64,000 nucleotides of DNA from positions 6,648,501 to 6,712,500 of the forward strand of contig OZ038530.1 in the NCBI GenBank assembly GCA_964036665.1. The letters run 5' to 3'. Shown here one piece after another: positions 1-11,847 of the stretch (its first letter is position 1; the number at the start of each line of letters is the position of its first letter). The notes under the pieces were generated by a model that did not search any database, was not told where the DNA came from, and saw only the letters and a list, made by a program, of their open reading frames with translations. Source of the stretch: Gordius sp. MW1. Taxonomy: Eukaryota; Nematomorpha; Gordioida; Gordea; Gordiidae. The translations under genes and the position numbers were made by a program.

Positions 1-90
1 GTTCAATTTGAGAGGGGCAAAAAATTTTTTTAATTTGTAAGGGTTTTTTTAAATTGTAAAAAAAATTTCAGAGGGGGGGAGGACGAGTTA
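1..90. repeat. Fragment of a G-rich MITE-like repeat at the window edge
   Basis: The phrase GAGAGGGGCAA followed by T-runs and a later GAGGGGGGGAGGA resembles the interior of the short hAT-type MITEs at 30413 and 17745. Neither terminus is visible because the window begins here, so this is a weak assignment by resemblance. Confidence 0.3.
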
Positions 91-244
91 TTAATAAAAT
101 AAATGTAGAAGCTATGCAAAATATTTAAATTAAAGTCATACACTAAATAAAATTTATATTAAAATAAGTCGTAGTTAGATGGTAAGATAGGGCAAAAAAC
201 TTATATTTATACATATTTAATATCTAATAAATAAACAATTAAAA

Positions 245-505
245 AAATTATTCTCAGTGTTAGCGCCGTGCTATAGGAGTAGCGCATTTAAGTGCTATCG
301 GCTATAGTTTTAGCGCCTCAAACCTCCCATCTCCTATAGCTCATAGCACCTCAAACATCCCATCTCCCATAGCTCTAGCGCCTCAAAACTCCCATCTCCT
401 ATAGCTTATAGCACTTAAAGTGACTATGTGCTAGTAGACATAGCCGCATATGGGTGCTATGTGCTATAGCTTTAGCTCCTTAAAAACGCTATTTCCCCAT
501 CACTA
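245..505. repeat. Minisatellite-like repeat built on TATAGC and GCGCCTCAAA motifs
   Basis: About three tandem units of roughly 45 bp carry the pattern TAGCGCCTCAAA, CTCCCATCTCC, TATAGCT between 300 and 420. They are followed by degenerate GTGCTAT / TATAGC words. The right edge reads CCCATCACTA, which as a reverse complement (TAGTGATGGG) looks like a hAT terminus, but I found no matching left terminus or 8-bp duplication. It abuts the LINE fragment on its right. It may be a non-autonomous element, but this is not established. Confidence 0.4.
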
Positions 506-1713
506 CCTGAGGGTCTCCTTTGCCTTTTAAAGGTATAATCGTGCGGCTTCCCATTGATTTGGAATTCGCTCTTCTACCAATATCTTGATAAGGAGGTTTG
601 TCATGATGGTTACTCCTGTTTCAAGACATCCGAGCAAAGATTCCATAGGTATTCCATCTGGGCCATAAGCTTTCTCTTTTTGCATCTTTTTGTGTAAAAA
701 CTTCATCCTCATAAAGTAGTTCGGCCATGCTTGTGTTTGGCTCAATATCGGGAAGGATGTCTATTTAATTTGCAATATTCATAAGTTTTTAAAGTATCTT
801 TTCCAGGCTTGATTAAGGTTTGACCCTTCTCGTTTTTGACTATTTTAAGTTGTTCCTTATCTTGGCCAATTTTTACATAAACCTATCGCTCCCTTTATGA
901 TCCAGTTTGTTTGCCATCTCGCTGTACGCGGCATTCTTCGCTATTGCAACACCCTTTTTTGCAGCTCTCTTAGCGTCCCTATACACTTGATAATCGTCCG
1001 ACTTCTTTGTTTTATGCCACCGTCTTTATAGATTTTTCTTTCTTTCGATGAAATCCCTAACCGATTGAACCTACCACCATAGTTCCCTATTTATATCTTT
1101 GCCTCCTTTGGTATATCTTAGAACACGAATCGCTATTTCCTCCTTAATTAGCGTCTCCCAATCGTCATCTACGTTTTGCAACTTCCTTGCATCCAAGAGT
1201 GAGGAGGTTTTTGATGGTATTCTTTGTTCGTCGACGTATCCTTTAGCTTTTCGTATCGAATCCGAAGTTCATCTTTTTCGAGAAATACTCTTCTGTCAAG
1301 ATCCATAACAAGAGGACTATGTTGCCTGGTGATTTCTTCTCCCGGTATTACTTAACAATCCTTGATAATCCATAAGTCAATCGCCGTATGAGCAGATAGT
1401 CAATTTGACTAAAATGCTTCTTACTTCTATAAATCACAATTTAATCTTCGCGTTTTTAAAAATAGGTGTTAACGATCGCCATGTCGTATGCTTGGGATAC
1501 TTGGAGAGATTTTTCCCTTTCTTTGTTCTTCAGACCATGCCCATAGCCTCCATGATTGCGTTCAGACCCGAGGCGATCTTTCCCTACGCTAGCGATGAAA
1601 TCCGCCTTAATAACTAGCCTTTCTTCCTGTCCGATTCCTTGTATTTTCATTTCCAATGAATCGAAGAATTTGTCTTTTTCTGATTCCATACACCCAGTTT
1701 TGGGAGCATGTTT
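506..1713 (-). pseudogene. Truncated RTE-like LINE fragment: endonuclease to start of reverse transcriptase
   Basis: This stretch is a diverged copy of the LINE at 41693-44761. The same protein pieces appear on the minus strand: an AP-endonuclease segment (ESEKDKFFDSLE, then GKDRLGSER) at 1456-1689 and the conserved KAYGPDGIPMESLLG block at 527-745. Many frameshifts separate the pieces. The endonuclease motif that reads ADFNA in the other copy is ADFIA here, so an active-site asparagine is lost. The fragment lacks the YADD-containing reverse-transcriptase core and everything 3' of it, and similarity stops near 1713 at its 5' side. It is a dead, 5'- and 3'-truncated copy. The RTE assignment rests on the endonuclease type and on the better-preserved copy. 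Confidence 0.75.
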
Positions 1714-2342
1714 GCAACCTCAGAGACTAAAAACCGGTTTTCACAAGTGGCTGTATCATCCTGGCACTACTTGGGTAAAAGCCCCATGATAAATTTGATA
1801 TACTCATTCAACGCCCTACCCTGTGCACACTGACTTAATATGAGCTTTACATCCCGTTGCATCGGCGCTACCTATATATATCGTGTAAAAAATTAAATAC
1901 AATTGCGTCGCTAGTCCAGGTCACCGCCTTAATATCATAGAACTTCAATGGAAACCGCAAAGCGTCCCGTTATATCGGCACTAGAGGCTTTCAGCGCTTT
2001 TTTATTTCACTGCCATGTATTAAACGACCTAACATTGGACATGATTTGACAGCTTGCCACTACGCTAAATATTTGACTCTAAATCTATATACCTCTACAA
2101 AATGCATGGCCTACATTATTTTATGCACTAAATTTTTTAGGTATGCATATTAAAAATTATTTAAAATATATATGTAATGAAAAATATATCCGCAATTAAA
2201 TATGTTTTTCCCAATGATTAAGTATGCGCATAAATTTATTTTAACATAATTTAAAAAAAGCCTCAAAGTAAATAAACGCAAAAAAATGGCAGTAAACTTG
2301 AACCAAGACCAAAAACCTTTGCCATATTGCCAGATTTATACA
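1714..2342. other. Unassigned sequence between two repeats
   Basis: The first 340 bases have slightly higher GC and could be old coding sequence on the minus strand; one short open stretch reads QCAQGRALNEYIKFIMGLL. I recognise no family. From about 2060 to 2342 it is AT-rich with no visible structure. Confidence 0.4.
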
Positions 2343-2350
2343 TTTTATAG

Positions 2351-3920
2351 CAGTAGCGTATGGAAATGGGGGTTATCGGGGTAGAACCTACACCCCCCCC
2401 CCATTGAAAAAATTCAATGATATTATTAGGAGTCTTGAGTGTTGCGCATATAGAAATAATTCATAACCTTAATTAATGTGAGATTAAATTTTAGATGAAA
2501 ATGTACTTTTTACATTATTTATACAAAATGTTTCTGTCCCGAATGCCTGTTTTCTAATAAGAAGAAATTTAATTCTTAATTATTTATGTAAAAAACTATT
2601 CCAACCGTTAAAAAAACGAGGAAGATGCTAATACAAGCCAAATTTTAGTAATAAAGGTAATTTAATAATTTTGTTTTTTTAGGCACCTAACATGCTTATT
2701 TAAGACTTACAATAAATTCCTTGTTAATAAAATGGAAATAATCAATACTCATTGTAAATGATAATTTTACAACGTTTTTAACATCTCTTTTCTACAGAAA
2801 CTGAGCGTGCTTATTCTACAGGAGAAATTGATGAGAAAATTCAACTATTCTTCGTGTTTTAGTAAATTGATTTTTTAAAGTTTACTTTTTGATGATCATG
2901 ATATATCTAACTTTATTTAAGCAAATACAGCTGGCATCGCCAAAGCCAGGAATGGATGGGCTTTTTGTCAAAAAAAATTGCGGGCCGGGCTTGGACAAGC
3001 GTTGTGGTAATAAAACGGGCTTGGAACGGGCCCAGCTATAAGAGAGGGCGGCTCCGGCCACCAAAATTTTTAACCTTTTTATTATTGTATTTTGATAATA
3101 AAAAATGGTGTTTTTATGATGTTAATACATTTTTATTATAATTTAGCTTTCCAATACAATTTACTGAATATTAATTCTTGTTCGTTATTTATTCATAGAA
3201 CTTGTGATTTTTAAATAGGTGAATTCCAAGATTTTTATAATATAAGGGGATGGTAAAAAATCCACAAAAACAGGTATATTTAGTTAAATAAAATAAATCT
3301 GCATCGAGTTTTAATTATCATAAATAGTTGTATTTTATGCAGCTTCAAGTGCTACTAGTGATAATTTAACGGCGCGTTGCTTGCTGGAAGAAACAAAAGC
3401 CTGTTTGAGACTGATTTTTTAATATGATTAATATTAAACATTTTTAAAATAAATGATTGTTTTTGTATTGATAAAAAGTGTTTTAAAAGGTATTTCGGAT
3501 ATGGTGTAGGCTGGCCTGTGCTTTGCAAAAAACTAGCCGGGCGAACTTGGGGTTATTATTCCATTTTAATTGTCCCGAGCCGGAATTCTTGGCATTAGTG
3601 GGAAAATTAAACATAAAAGACCCGTGCATATGTTTAGTTAAAACAATGGCCATAAGTAGCACAAACAGATAAAGTGGAAGGAGCTCTTTGCAATTTGCCT
3701 CCCTGAATATATTATTAATGCATTTTTTTCCAAAAACCCATCGTAAATATTTAATTTATATTATTTTAATTAATTTTTGTTTAGTTGAAATTTTTTGACA
3801 CGAAACTTAACCCCCCCCCCCCCTTTGGTAATAATCTTAACAAATTTTTGTTTAATAGTATTATTTATAAAAAAAATCGAACCTCTCCCCGCCCTTGAGG
3901 CAATCCTGCCTACGCCCCTG
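2351..3920. mobile_element. Non-autonomous hAT-type transposon, 1.57 kb
   Basis: The left end reads CAGTAGCGTATGG and the right end GCCTACGCCCCTG, so the termini are imperfect inverted repeats of the CAGnnGCGTA type seen in the other hAT-like elements of this window. They are flanked by TTTTATAG (2343-2350) and TTTTACAG (3921-3928), a 7-of-8 target-site duplication of hAT length. Long C-runs lie near both ends, as in the hAT copy at 22321. The interior has no transposase that I can recognise, so it would need a transposase supplied in trans. The GC-rich stretch near 2980-3060 is unexplained. Confidence 0.65.
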
Positions 3921-4990
3921 TTTTACAGTAAATCCAAAAGTTATTTATTACAAATTTTTGAAATTAATTACAAATAATAAACAAATCTTAAACAAAATAA
4001 TAAACAAATTTTTGACTCTGAGAGCATTATAATAATTATCAGATGATTAAATATATTAAAGAATTTTAATTATATATTACATATTACAATTAACATATAA
4101 TCTATATTCTCCAATAAACAATAATATGAAATAAATGAAGCATTTACAAGAAGATTATTACTGCAATCTTAAAAGTTTAATTTCTCGACATTCGAGGGTA
4201 GTTAAGAAATGTTAAAACAGGTTAAGGGTGTGGGGAGGGAGCTTGAGTTAGGAATGACCCGTTGGTACAACGACTGTCAGGTTATTTCGATATAAAATAA
4301 TTATAAAAATTGCTAATTAATGTTCTATGCTAATATTTAAATTTTTTTAATTATATTTGTAAATCTCATAAGATTTTAGCTTTTTAAAAAACACATGCAT
4401 TTTGAATACACAATTACAAAATTTTGCCGCAGAGAATTATTATGTTCATCGAGAATTAATAAAGCTTGTAGAATTTCATTCTATTCATATAATAGATTGG
4501 CACTGGTGAATAATAAAATGCAATACAACATTCTGCATCCGCACCTCAATAAGATGGCTAGCACAACTCACCATGTATTTTTGTGGTATATCGATTTATA
4601 TTGCTTTATTCTAAACTTCCCTCCCCCCGCTTACTTCTATTTTTATGACCTCTTTTACTTTTGGAAATGTGCCAAGTTGTTTATTCTCACCCCACTCATA
4701 TACAAATTGATTTTACGCGTAACGATGATTTTACATATACCACTTCGCTAAATATAGATTGTTACCACTGCGCTTATCATTATTGTCACCACTTCGCTTA
4801 TCATTATTATTTGTGCTCTATCGTTATTTACGCCTAATCTGATTACCTCATCCCTAATCATTGTTGTACTGCTTTAAATACGAGATGTGGTAATATATAA
4901 TTAGTTGAAAGAGTCGTAATAAATTTTGTAGTTGTGAAAAGAAAAAATAAATTTTCATCTTGGGTAATCCTTACTTATAAATGTAATTCA

Positions 4991-5013
4991 GTCCTCCCTT
5001 TTTGGGGGAGGAC
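4991..5013. repeat. Perfect 8-bp-stem hairpin (GTCCTCCC / GGGAGGAC)
   Basis: GTCCTCCC and GGGAGGAC pair around a TTTTTGG loop. The same stem sequence occurs again at 5176-5198, about 190 bp away. The shared sequence argues for a common origin, perhaps subterminal hairpins of a small transposon. Confidence 0.6.
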
Positions 5014-5175
5014 CCGATCAGAATTATTTTAATAATACTAAAATGGTGTCACTCAAATTAAATAAAAAGAAATACTTAAATAAAAAGAAATACTATTCAC
5101 AGGAATAGTATATTAATATTGAATCCATAAAATCCCTTATATTATTTGATAAATATTAAATCTTTTTTTTACCTA

Positions 5176-5198
5176 GTCCTCCCTCAAAAAGGGAGGAC
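5176..5198. repeat. Perfect 9-bp-stem hairpin (GTCCTCCCT / AGGGAGGAC)
   Basis: This is the second member of the hairpin pair; GTCCTCCCT pairs with AGGGAGGAC around CAAAA. It lies in an AT-rich background, so G/C-rich perfect stems stand out. Function unknown. Confidence 0.6.
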
Positions 5199-6266
5199 GG
5201 AATTTATTAAAACTCCGACACTAGGATTTATTAACACTATTTCCTTTATTAACAGTAACACAATAAAATAAGGTATATGACTTTAATATAACTGACTCTT
5301 TACTAACAATTCGTTTTTAAATAGTAGGAATAATAATGATGGAAGATGTAAATAATAATAATAGCGCACAGCGCGGTGGTTGAAAACAATAATAATGATG
5401 GACGCGATAAATAATAATAATAGCGCACAGCGCGGTGGTAAACAATACAATAATAATGAGGGGATTAGAACAATCATGATAAGAGGAACAAAAATTGCAA
5501 TCACCGTGATTCTGCGTGGGTATAAAGCCATAAAACTATATTTAAATTTTGAAAGTGAAATTTCTAAGTGCTAAGAGTAATAAAACTTAAAGTAAGCACG
5601 GGGGGGGGGAAAGAGTTTAGAATAATTCAATATACCAAAATTTGGCCTTATGCCACAATTTTTACAATTATATCCCGCAACATGAGCTACTAAGAGAGGT
5701 GTGAGGGCATAAAGTTATACGCTTTATCATTATAAAAAAAGGCTGTCCGATTAATTCTCGCTAACGACTATTTCTTTCATTAAAATAGAAAGTATTCTGC
5801 GTCGTTAACAGGGCTATCAGATCTAAATAGCCAAATGTCACTCTAGATTCAAGCTCACAAAAAACTCTCTGCCGTGGATCATGTGTACACTCACAATCTT
5901 TACCCACTCATCTGTCCTCTCCCCCTCCTTTCTCTCCTATTATTGTCAAACGCGTTATTGGTATGTAAACGCTCAATTTATTGTTTGTGTAATTTTTTTC
6001 GCGTAACAGCTAGCTTGCAACTATTATCTTGGGTAGAGAGAAGGGGTCAATTATTTATTTTTATTTAATTTTTATTTTTAATTCGGGATTAGAAGTAAAT
6101 TTTAATAGATATTTTATATAATAAATTCGTAGTAGAACGAGTAGGTAGAAATAAAATGAATTATGGTTTTCAATTAATTATTATATTTTATAATGACATA
6201 AGAATATAATTATGCAACCTAAAATAACACTCTAGATTTTATTCTTAAATTACATCAGCTAATATT

Positions 6267-6644
6267 TGTGGTAACTTTTAAGTATACTACGATGTGATAA
6301 CTAGAGAAGTTATCAGGGGAACAAAATTACAGGACTATATTTACATCTGCGAATATTGGGTTTATATAGCTATTACAAAATACGTTATTATTATTCTTAA
6401 ACAAAAATTGGAATGAATGGATTGCTGTTACTGCAGCTGTCCTTGAAAGCTTTTAGATTGGGGTGAATGGAATGCTGTTAATGCAGCTGTCTTTGAAAGC
6501 TTTTAGATTGGGATGAATGGAATGCTGTTAATGCAGCTGTCCTTGAAAGCTTTTAGATTGGGATGAATGGAATGCTGTTATTGCAGCTGTCCTTGAAAGC
6601 TTTTAGATTGGAATCTTATTTCTCGGAAATTGACATCCGCTACA
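6267..6644 (-). repeat. 3' LTR of the outer gypsy element
   Basis: 378 bp, TG at one end and CA at the other. It matches the interrupted right-hand LTR (7807-8027 plus 14233-14386, about 375 bp joined). The central third consists of four tandem copies of a ~49-bp unit, annotated separately. Confidence 0.8.
6411..6612. repeat. 49-bp minisatellite inside the LTR, four copies
   Basis: The unit contains ATGAATGGAATGCTGTTA, then GCAGCTGTCCTTGAAAGC and TTTTAGATTGGG. Each unit carries GCTG..CAGC and an AAGCTTT word. The other LTR holds the same repeat at 7964-8027 and again after the insertion at 14229-14350, with a different copy arrangement, so copy number has changed since the element inserted. 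Confidence 0.85.
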
Positions 6645-7297
6645 GATACTCTCTTCCCAGATTTGGTTAATGTATCGGTTAAAAGTAAAAAAATATTCAC
6701 CTAGAATTTTTAGGTTGGTCACTCCGTTAAAATATGTTGGCGTATGTCGTGTTTGCGTAATTGGCAAATGAAATCAGCCGGTGACATTAGTCGTGAATTT
6801 TTTTATGTGGATGCATCCTAGCTCCGGAATCGTTTAGAAGTTCACGATTTGTGTTAATGAAGTGTTAATATGTTCTCCAACCAGGTGAGAAATTGTAAGT
6901 TGGTTAGGTTAAGGATGTGGACGTTTTTTTTTAGTACGACAGCAAAGTGCAATCGAGTAAAAAGGTCCATGTGCACTACTTTTAGTTACGCTAATAAGTA
7001 ATTTGTTAGGCCTGGTAAAGTTGTTGAGGTTGCCATTGTATGCAGGTAACTGAATTTAGTGGTGATTAATTTGTAAAATGTTGCAAAATAAAATATCGCT
7101 TTTGTTTACGAACCAACTAATAAAAGTGTGTCAAAGTTGTATGTTGTAGGGAAGCTCGTCTGTCGAAAAGTTACATTGTATACTGTCATGAAAGTAGATG
7201 TAACGGTTGTTTTTCGGTGGCGCAATGCCTATGACGATAACTCAGATTGTTTGACATCAGTAATTGGTTCGGTGGTAGAGTAGCGATGCATTGCAAA

Positions 7298-7693
7298 TCA
7301 CCTTGGTTTCTGTATCTTCTTCGGCCCATCCGCGGAGAGGGATATCAATAAATACGCACAATTTACTTTTTGGGAAATTATCCATCTTGTTGTAAAAACA
7401 GCGTCTATTTGAGATATCCATATATGAATATTCCTCGAGTAGAATTCAGGAAGTTTTATGTATACTGATGATTCCTGTTTTAAAGTTTCCACATGTGGGA
7501 CATTGTTGTCCGAAATGGGTGGGTCCGGGGTGAGAGATAGCAAGTCTTTTGTTTTAATTTTATTGATAGAGGGGTTGCTGAATATGTATAGAATATATAT
7601 ACTTTCCCCTGATAGATCAGTTACTCGTCCTGAATATGTTCCTTGATAATTCCACTTGATGTACGGCATAGTTGAGTGGGTAGGGATTTTCAC
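7298..7693 (-). pseudogene. Gag fragment of the outer gypsy element
   Basis: The frame contains IKLPEFYSRNIHIWISQIDA followed by VFTTRWIISQKVNCAYLL. This matches the N-terminal pattern of Ty3/gypsy Gag (P-x-F, then W-x-x-Q-x-E/D-x-x-F, then a K-x-x-Y-L-x-x-x-L helix). It also resembles the inner element's Gag at 13652-13934 (FHPKNVRIWLSQVEA), so the two belong to related lineages. No zinc knuckle or pol follows, and the capsid homology is cut short after about 55 residues. The upstream 70 residues of the open frame have no recognisable match and the true start is uncertain. Confidence 0.65.
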
Positions 7694-7806
7694 GATTAAT
7701 TTGGGACAGTTTTATATGCGATCCTTTGAATGCCGAAATAATAATAATACCAAAAGGTAGTGCTCCAGGGGGTGGGTGGTTGGCCCCCCCCCAAAGGGGT
7801 CACCAG

Positions 7807-8027
7807 TGTAATAACTTTTAAGTATACTACGATGTGATAACTAGAGAAGTTATTTTATTACAAAACAGGGGAACAAAATTACAGGACTTTATTTACATCT
7901 GCGAATATTGGGTTTATATAGCTATTACAAAATACGTTATTATTCTTAAACAAAAATTGGAATGAATGGAATGCTATTACTTCAGCTGTCCTTGAAAGCT
8001 TTTAGATTGGGGTGAATGGAATGCTGT
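7807..8027 (-). repeat. 5' LTR of the outer gypsy element, part 1
   Basis: It begins TGTAATAACTTTTAAG and matches 6267-6470 closely. It is interrupted after GAATGCTGT by the inner gypsy element. The remainder of the LTR resumes at 14233. One copy of the duplicated CTGT ends at 8027. Confidence 0.8.
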
Positions 8028-8305
8028 TGTTATGGTTGTAAGGTATTTATTCACACACACACAATAAGGAATGGTATTAATTAACAATGAAATAAAGTAT
8101 GAGCGAAATTTGGTATGATAGAATATTCAATAGCGTGGGTTGATCGCAGAAGTAGATAAAAATAATATATATCAATAGCGATGTGGTTGATATTGCGGAA
8201 GTTTTTGGTGGAATTGTTAATGGATAGATGATTGAAAAGTTGAAAAGTAAAAAGTAAGTGAATGTCAGTTGGTTACTTCATCTCGCCAATGTCTAAAACG
8301 CCGCA
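8028..8305 (-). repeat. 3' LTR of the inner gypsy element
   Basis: 278 bp. It shares a (CA)n stretch and the words ATGAGCGAAATTTGGTATGA and AATAGCGTGGGTTGATCGC with the 5' LTR at 13953. A handful of small indels separate the two copies. Confidence 0.9.
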
Positions 8306-8861
8306 ATACTCCCCCTTCCAGATATGTTTATGGTTTTAAATATGTTAAGAATTGGCTAAAAATTATTTGATGTATTCCCGAAGATTTTTCGGCCAATGGA
8401 CTTTTCTGCCTTTTCGAGTTACTTTGACTGGTTCTTCCGCTTCTTGTGTCGGTGCTTCGGCTTGAGTTTCGACGGCTGTCTAAAAGGATGGCTCCTCTCT
8501 ACTTAGATGTCAGGGTTTTAATCTGTCTATTGAGACTGAATCTCTTTTACCATTTTTTTCATTGACAAAGTATTTTGGTTCGCGTTTTAAAACTTTGAAC
8601 GGTCCATCGTACGGTGAGGTGAGTGGCCTGCGAACTTTCCTCGTTTCTAACAAAAACATGAGAAGTTTCTAACAGATCTTGGCTAACCTGTTCTTTTGTC
8701 TGCCTGTGGTGTTGCGGTATGAGGTACGGTATTGCAATCATTGTCTTTCTTAGTTTGTCTACAAAGTTATGCAGTTCCATTTCCGGTTGTTGGCTAGCCT
8801 CAGGTAACTGTAGAAAATAGTTTCCAGGCAGTCTTATGTTGGTTCCATATATGAGTTCGGA

Positions 8862-9500
8862 TTATGTTAGTCCAATGTCCTCCTTGATTGTGGCACGGAT
8901 ACCAAGTAAGACGAGTGGAAGAACTTCACTCCATTTGATTTTTTCGGTGGCTTTTAAAGATGCCTTTAATTGTCTGTGGAAGCGTTCCACGAGTCCGTTT
9001 GCGGATGGGTGATAGGGAGTGGTTTTTATATGCCTGCATCCTAGTGTGTTGGATAGTTGTCTGAAAAGTCCTGACTGATACTGCGGTCCTCTGTCGGTAG
9101 TAATTGCACTTGGGACACCATAATTGGCTATCCAACTTCTAGGAAGCGATCTCTTCAGTAGATGTTTCTTTGAGTGGAACGGCCATGGGCCATCTCGAGA
9201 AACGATCGATTGCTGCCAAAATATGTGTAAAACCGTTTGAAGGTGGTAGTGGTCCAACTAAATCGACATGTATGTGTGAGAATCTTGCGTCTGGTTGCCC
9301 GAAAGTCCCGGGCGTCGTTATAGTGTGTTCATGAACTTTGTTTAGTTGGCATTTTAAACAACACTTAGCCAAATTTCTAACGTCTTGGTTCATCGAAGGC
9401 CACACATACACTCTTGAAATCAGTTTGCTTGTCGCTCGTATGCCAGGGTGAGAAAATGCATGAAAGTGATCGAAAACCTTCCTTCTGAGTGTTTCAGGTA
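8862..9500 (-). pseudogene. Integrase of the inner gypsy element
   Basis: Read on the minus strand, HPGIRATSKLISRVYVWPSM and CCLKCQ form the HHCC zinc-binding region. They are followed by the catalytic core: D in IHVDLVGPLPP, D in TTDRGPQYQSG and E in HPSANGLVERFHRQLK, which is the D,D-35-E triad of retroviral-type integrases. The enzyme inserts the cDNA into chromosomes. All three acidic residues are still present, but the pieces lie in two frames with a frameshift around 9140-9250. It sits downstream of RNase H, as expected for Ty3/gypsy. Confidence 0.85.
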
Positions 9501-9541
9501 ATACCGGTCGAGGTTTAGTGGTTGAAAGATCACAAAGAACT

Positions 9542-10170
9542 TTACACTCTGATCCAGGGAGAGAATTGTAACTTTAGGGATGATGAGTTTTTTATTTCTT
9601 CTAAGGATTTATCAGTCCTCTGGTGCTTGCTAATTTCCTCCAAATCCGGAATTTTTGGTAATTCAATAGCATCTATTTCCATCCGGGAAAGAGCTTCCGC
9701 TACTGTGATGCTTTCGCCTTTAATGAATCGTATGTCAGTATTACATTGCGAGATGAGGTTCAACTGTCTTGTTTCTCTTGGAGAATACTGGTCGGGGTTT
9801 GCGTTGAATGCGTAGGTGAGTGGTTTATGGTCGGTATAGATTGTGAAATTGCGACCTTCTAAGATATGGCGGAAATGCTTTATGGCCAAATAGATTGCGA
9901 GAAGTTCACGACCAAAAGTGCTGTACCGGGTCAGAGTGGGTTGTAATTTCGCTGAGAAGAATGCTAGTGGGTATACCTTGTCCGAAATAGTTTGCTCCAA
10001 AACTGCTCCGACCGCCGTGTCTGATGCATCGGTGGTCAGTGTGATTTTTGTAAGGGGGTCCGTATTCAAAAAGGTTAGTGTGGTAAAATTCACTAATGCT
10101 GCTTTTGCTTTTAAATGCCTTGACCTGAACGTCGTTGCAGGTTGCGGACTTTTTGGACTTCTTCAGTAAA
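9542..10170 (-). pseudogene. RNase H domain of the inner gypsy element
   Basis: The segment contains LTTDASDTAVGAVLEQ (first catalytic Asp), FGRELLAIYLAIKHFRHILEG (catalytic Glu) and FTIYTDHKPLTY (catalytic Asp). It ends with the conserved ITVAEALSR. This is the RNase H of Ty3/gypsy polyproteins, which removes the RNA strand during reverse transcription. Continuity with the RT upstream is broken: a TGA follows RRFLPGIS at about 10190, and a frameshift occurs near 10110 in the connecting segment. Confidence 0.85.
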
Positions 10171-10190
10171 TCGGTCAGAGGTTGAAGGGT

Positions 10191-11480
10191 TCAGGAAATT
10201 CCGGGTAGAAACCTACGGTAGAAATTTATCATTCCTAGAAAACTCCGGAGCTTCATTAGTGAATCAGGGAGGGGAAAATCGTTGATGTCCTTGACTTTGT
10301 CCAGTAGCGGGGCAATACCGGTGCTTGATACCTGGTGTCCGAGAAATTCGAGTTCGCCAACTCCGAATTTGCACTTCGAAGGGTTGATTCTAAGATCGTA
10401 TTCTTGCAATCGTTGAAGAACGATTCTCAAGTGCTGTTCGTGTTCCTGCTCCGATGCGCTGGCTATGAGGATATCATCGATGTACGCGTAAACGCAATCT
10501 AATCCTCTTAGGACTTCATCAATGAATCGTTGGAACGTCTGTGCTGCGTTTTTTAGTCCGAACGGCATTCTTGCGAATTCGTACAGGCCGAAAGGTGTTG
10601 TGAAGGCTGTTTTGCATACGTCCTTTGGCGCAACGGGGATGTGATGGTACGCTCTTACGAGGTCCAGTTTGGAGAATATGTTTTTGTTGTGAAGATTGGC
10701 GGTAAAGTCGTGTATGTGTGGTATAGGATATCTGTCCGGTATTGTGACTTTATTCAGACCTCTGTAGTCTCCACAAGGCCTCCAATCACCTGTCTTTTTG
10801 GCGGTTAAATGCAATGGGGCTGCCTAGTTGCTTTCTGATTTCTGAATGATTCCTAATTCTAACATATATTCGAATTCTTTTTTCGCGACGTTCAACTTTT
10901 CCGCTGTCAGTCTTCTAGGACGAGCGTACTGGGCTGGTCCTTTCGTTAGAATGTGGTAGAGTACATCATGAGGTGGAATCTGTCGGTTGAAATTTAGAGG
11001 GGATATGAGTGATGGAAATTCGTGCAGAATTGCATCGAATTTTGTGCTGTAATTGCTGAGTGCTACACAATAACCGAATGTCTGGTGTGGTGAGGATGTT
11101 CCTCTCGACGATAATTGTGTGGTGCTGTCTATAAGTTGTTTATTGTTGATGTCTACAACTAACTTATAGTGGTGCAGTAAGTCAGCTCCAATTATAGGGG
11201 TGTGTACGTTTGCAACTAAAAATACTCATTTAAATTCCCGTCATAAGCCAAGGTCTAAACTCAATACGACTTGTCCGTATGTGTGGATGTTGGTTTGGTT
11301 AGCCGCTTGTAGAGTTGGGCCATGCGGGATCAATGGATGTTTGGGAGGGTGGAATTAGGCTAACTTCAGCGCCAGTGTCGATTTCCGTTGGGTTGACCGG
11401 TCGAATAAATAGAATAGGCGGCTGAAAGTACGGTCGTTTCCCATTGTCGCCCATATGGGACGGCCCGTCAATTTTTTTGT
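10191..11480 (-). pseudogene. Protease and reverse transcriptase of the inner gypsy element
   Basis: An aspartic protease signature EIDTGAEV lies near 11370, and its second-half motif IIGADLLHHY lies near 11190. The reverse transcriptase follows with [55 protein letters not shown] and the catalytic YIDDILIA, then [11 protein letters not shown]. The YIDD box in place of YVDD is common in this superfamily. A TAG replaces the expected Trp codon just before AAPLHLT at about 10824, so the polyprotein cannot be read through. All visible RT catalytic aspartates remain. Confidence 0.9.
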
Positions 11481-11847
11481 TGGGTGTTGGTGTTAAAATT
11501 GCATGGCTGCATGCACTTCTTCGCTTCCTTTCCGAATTTATAATGGTACCAACATGTGTCAGTTGGGCGTTGTCTGGAAGATGACCTAGATCTGCTTGAC
11601 CTTCTCCATGTTGTCCTACTGTCGTTGGGATTACCTGTTAATTGATTTACTCTGAGTTCTAATTATGACACAGCTTTGATCAGTTCCTGCATTTCGTTTG
11701 TTTGAGTATTGGGAATAGGAATATTGGGAATCAGAATGTTGGGAATAAGGTTATTTGGAGTGAGGTTATAGGGAGTACTGATGCTAAGCTGCTGACTCTA
11801 AAAGTTTCATGAATCCTATCAGCAAAGTCTGCAATACGATCCAGTGA

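Larger units (their letters stand above)
3929..6266. other. AT-rich gene-free region with hairpins and TAT/ATA repeats
   Basis: No gene is supported; the open frames here are low-complexity. Between 4735 and 4830 the phrase ACCACTTCGCTTATCATTATT recurs, and between 5330 and 5480 the related phrase AATAATAGCGCACAGCGCGGTGGT occurs in the opposite sense, twice. This suggests an old element with inverted ends. Two separate perfect hairpins (4991-5013 and 5176-5198) lie between these blocks. Confidence 0.4.

Noticed and set aside
4395..4751. 118-codon open frame
   Set aside because: Hydrophobic, Tyr/Phe/Leu-rich composition typical of AT-rich noncoding DNA; no domain, no splice or promoter context.
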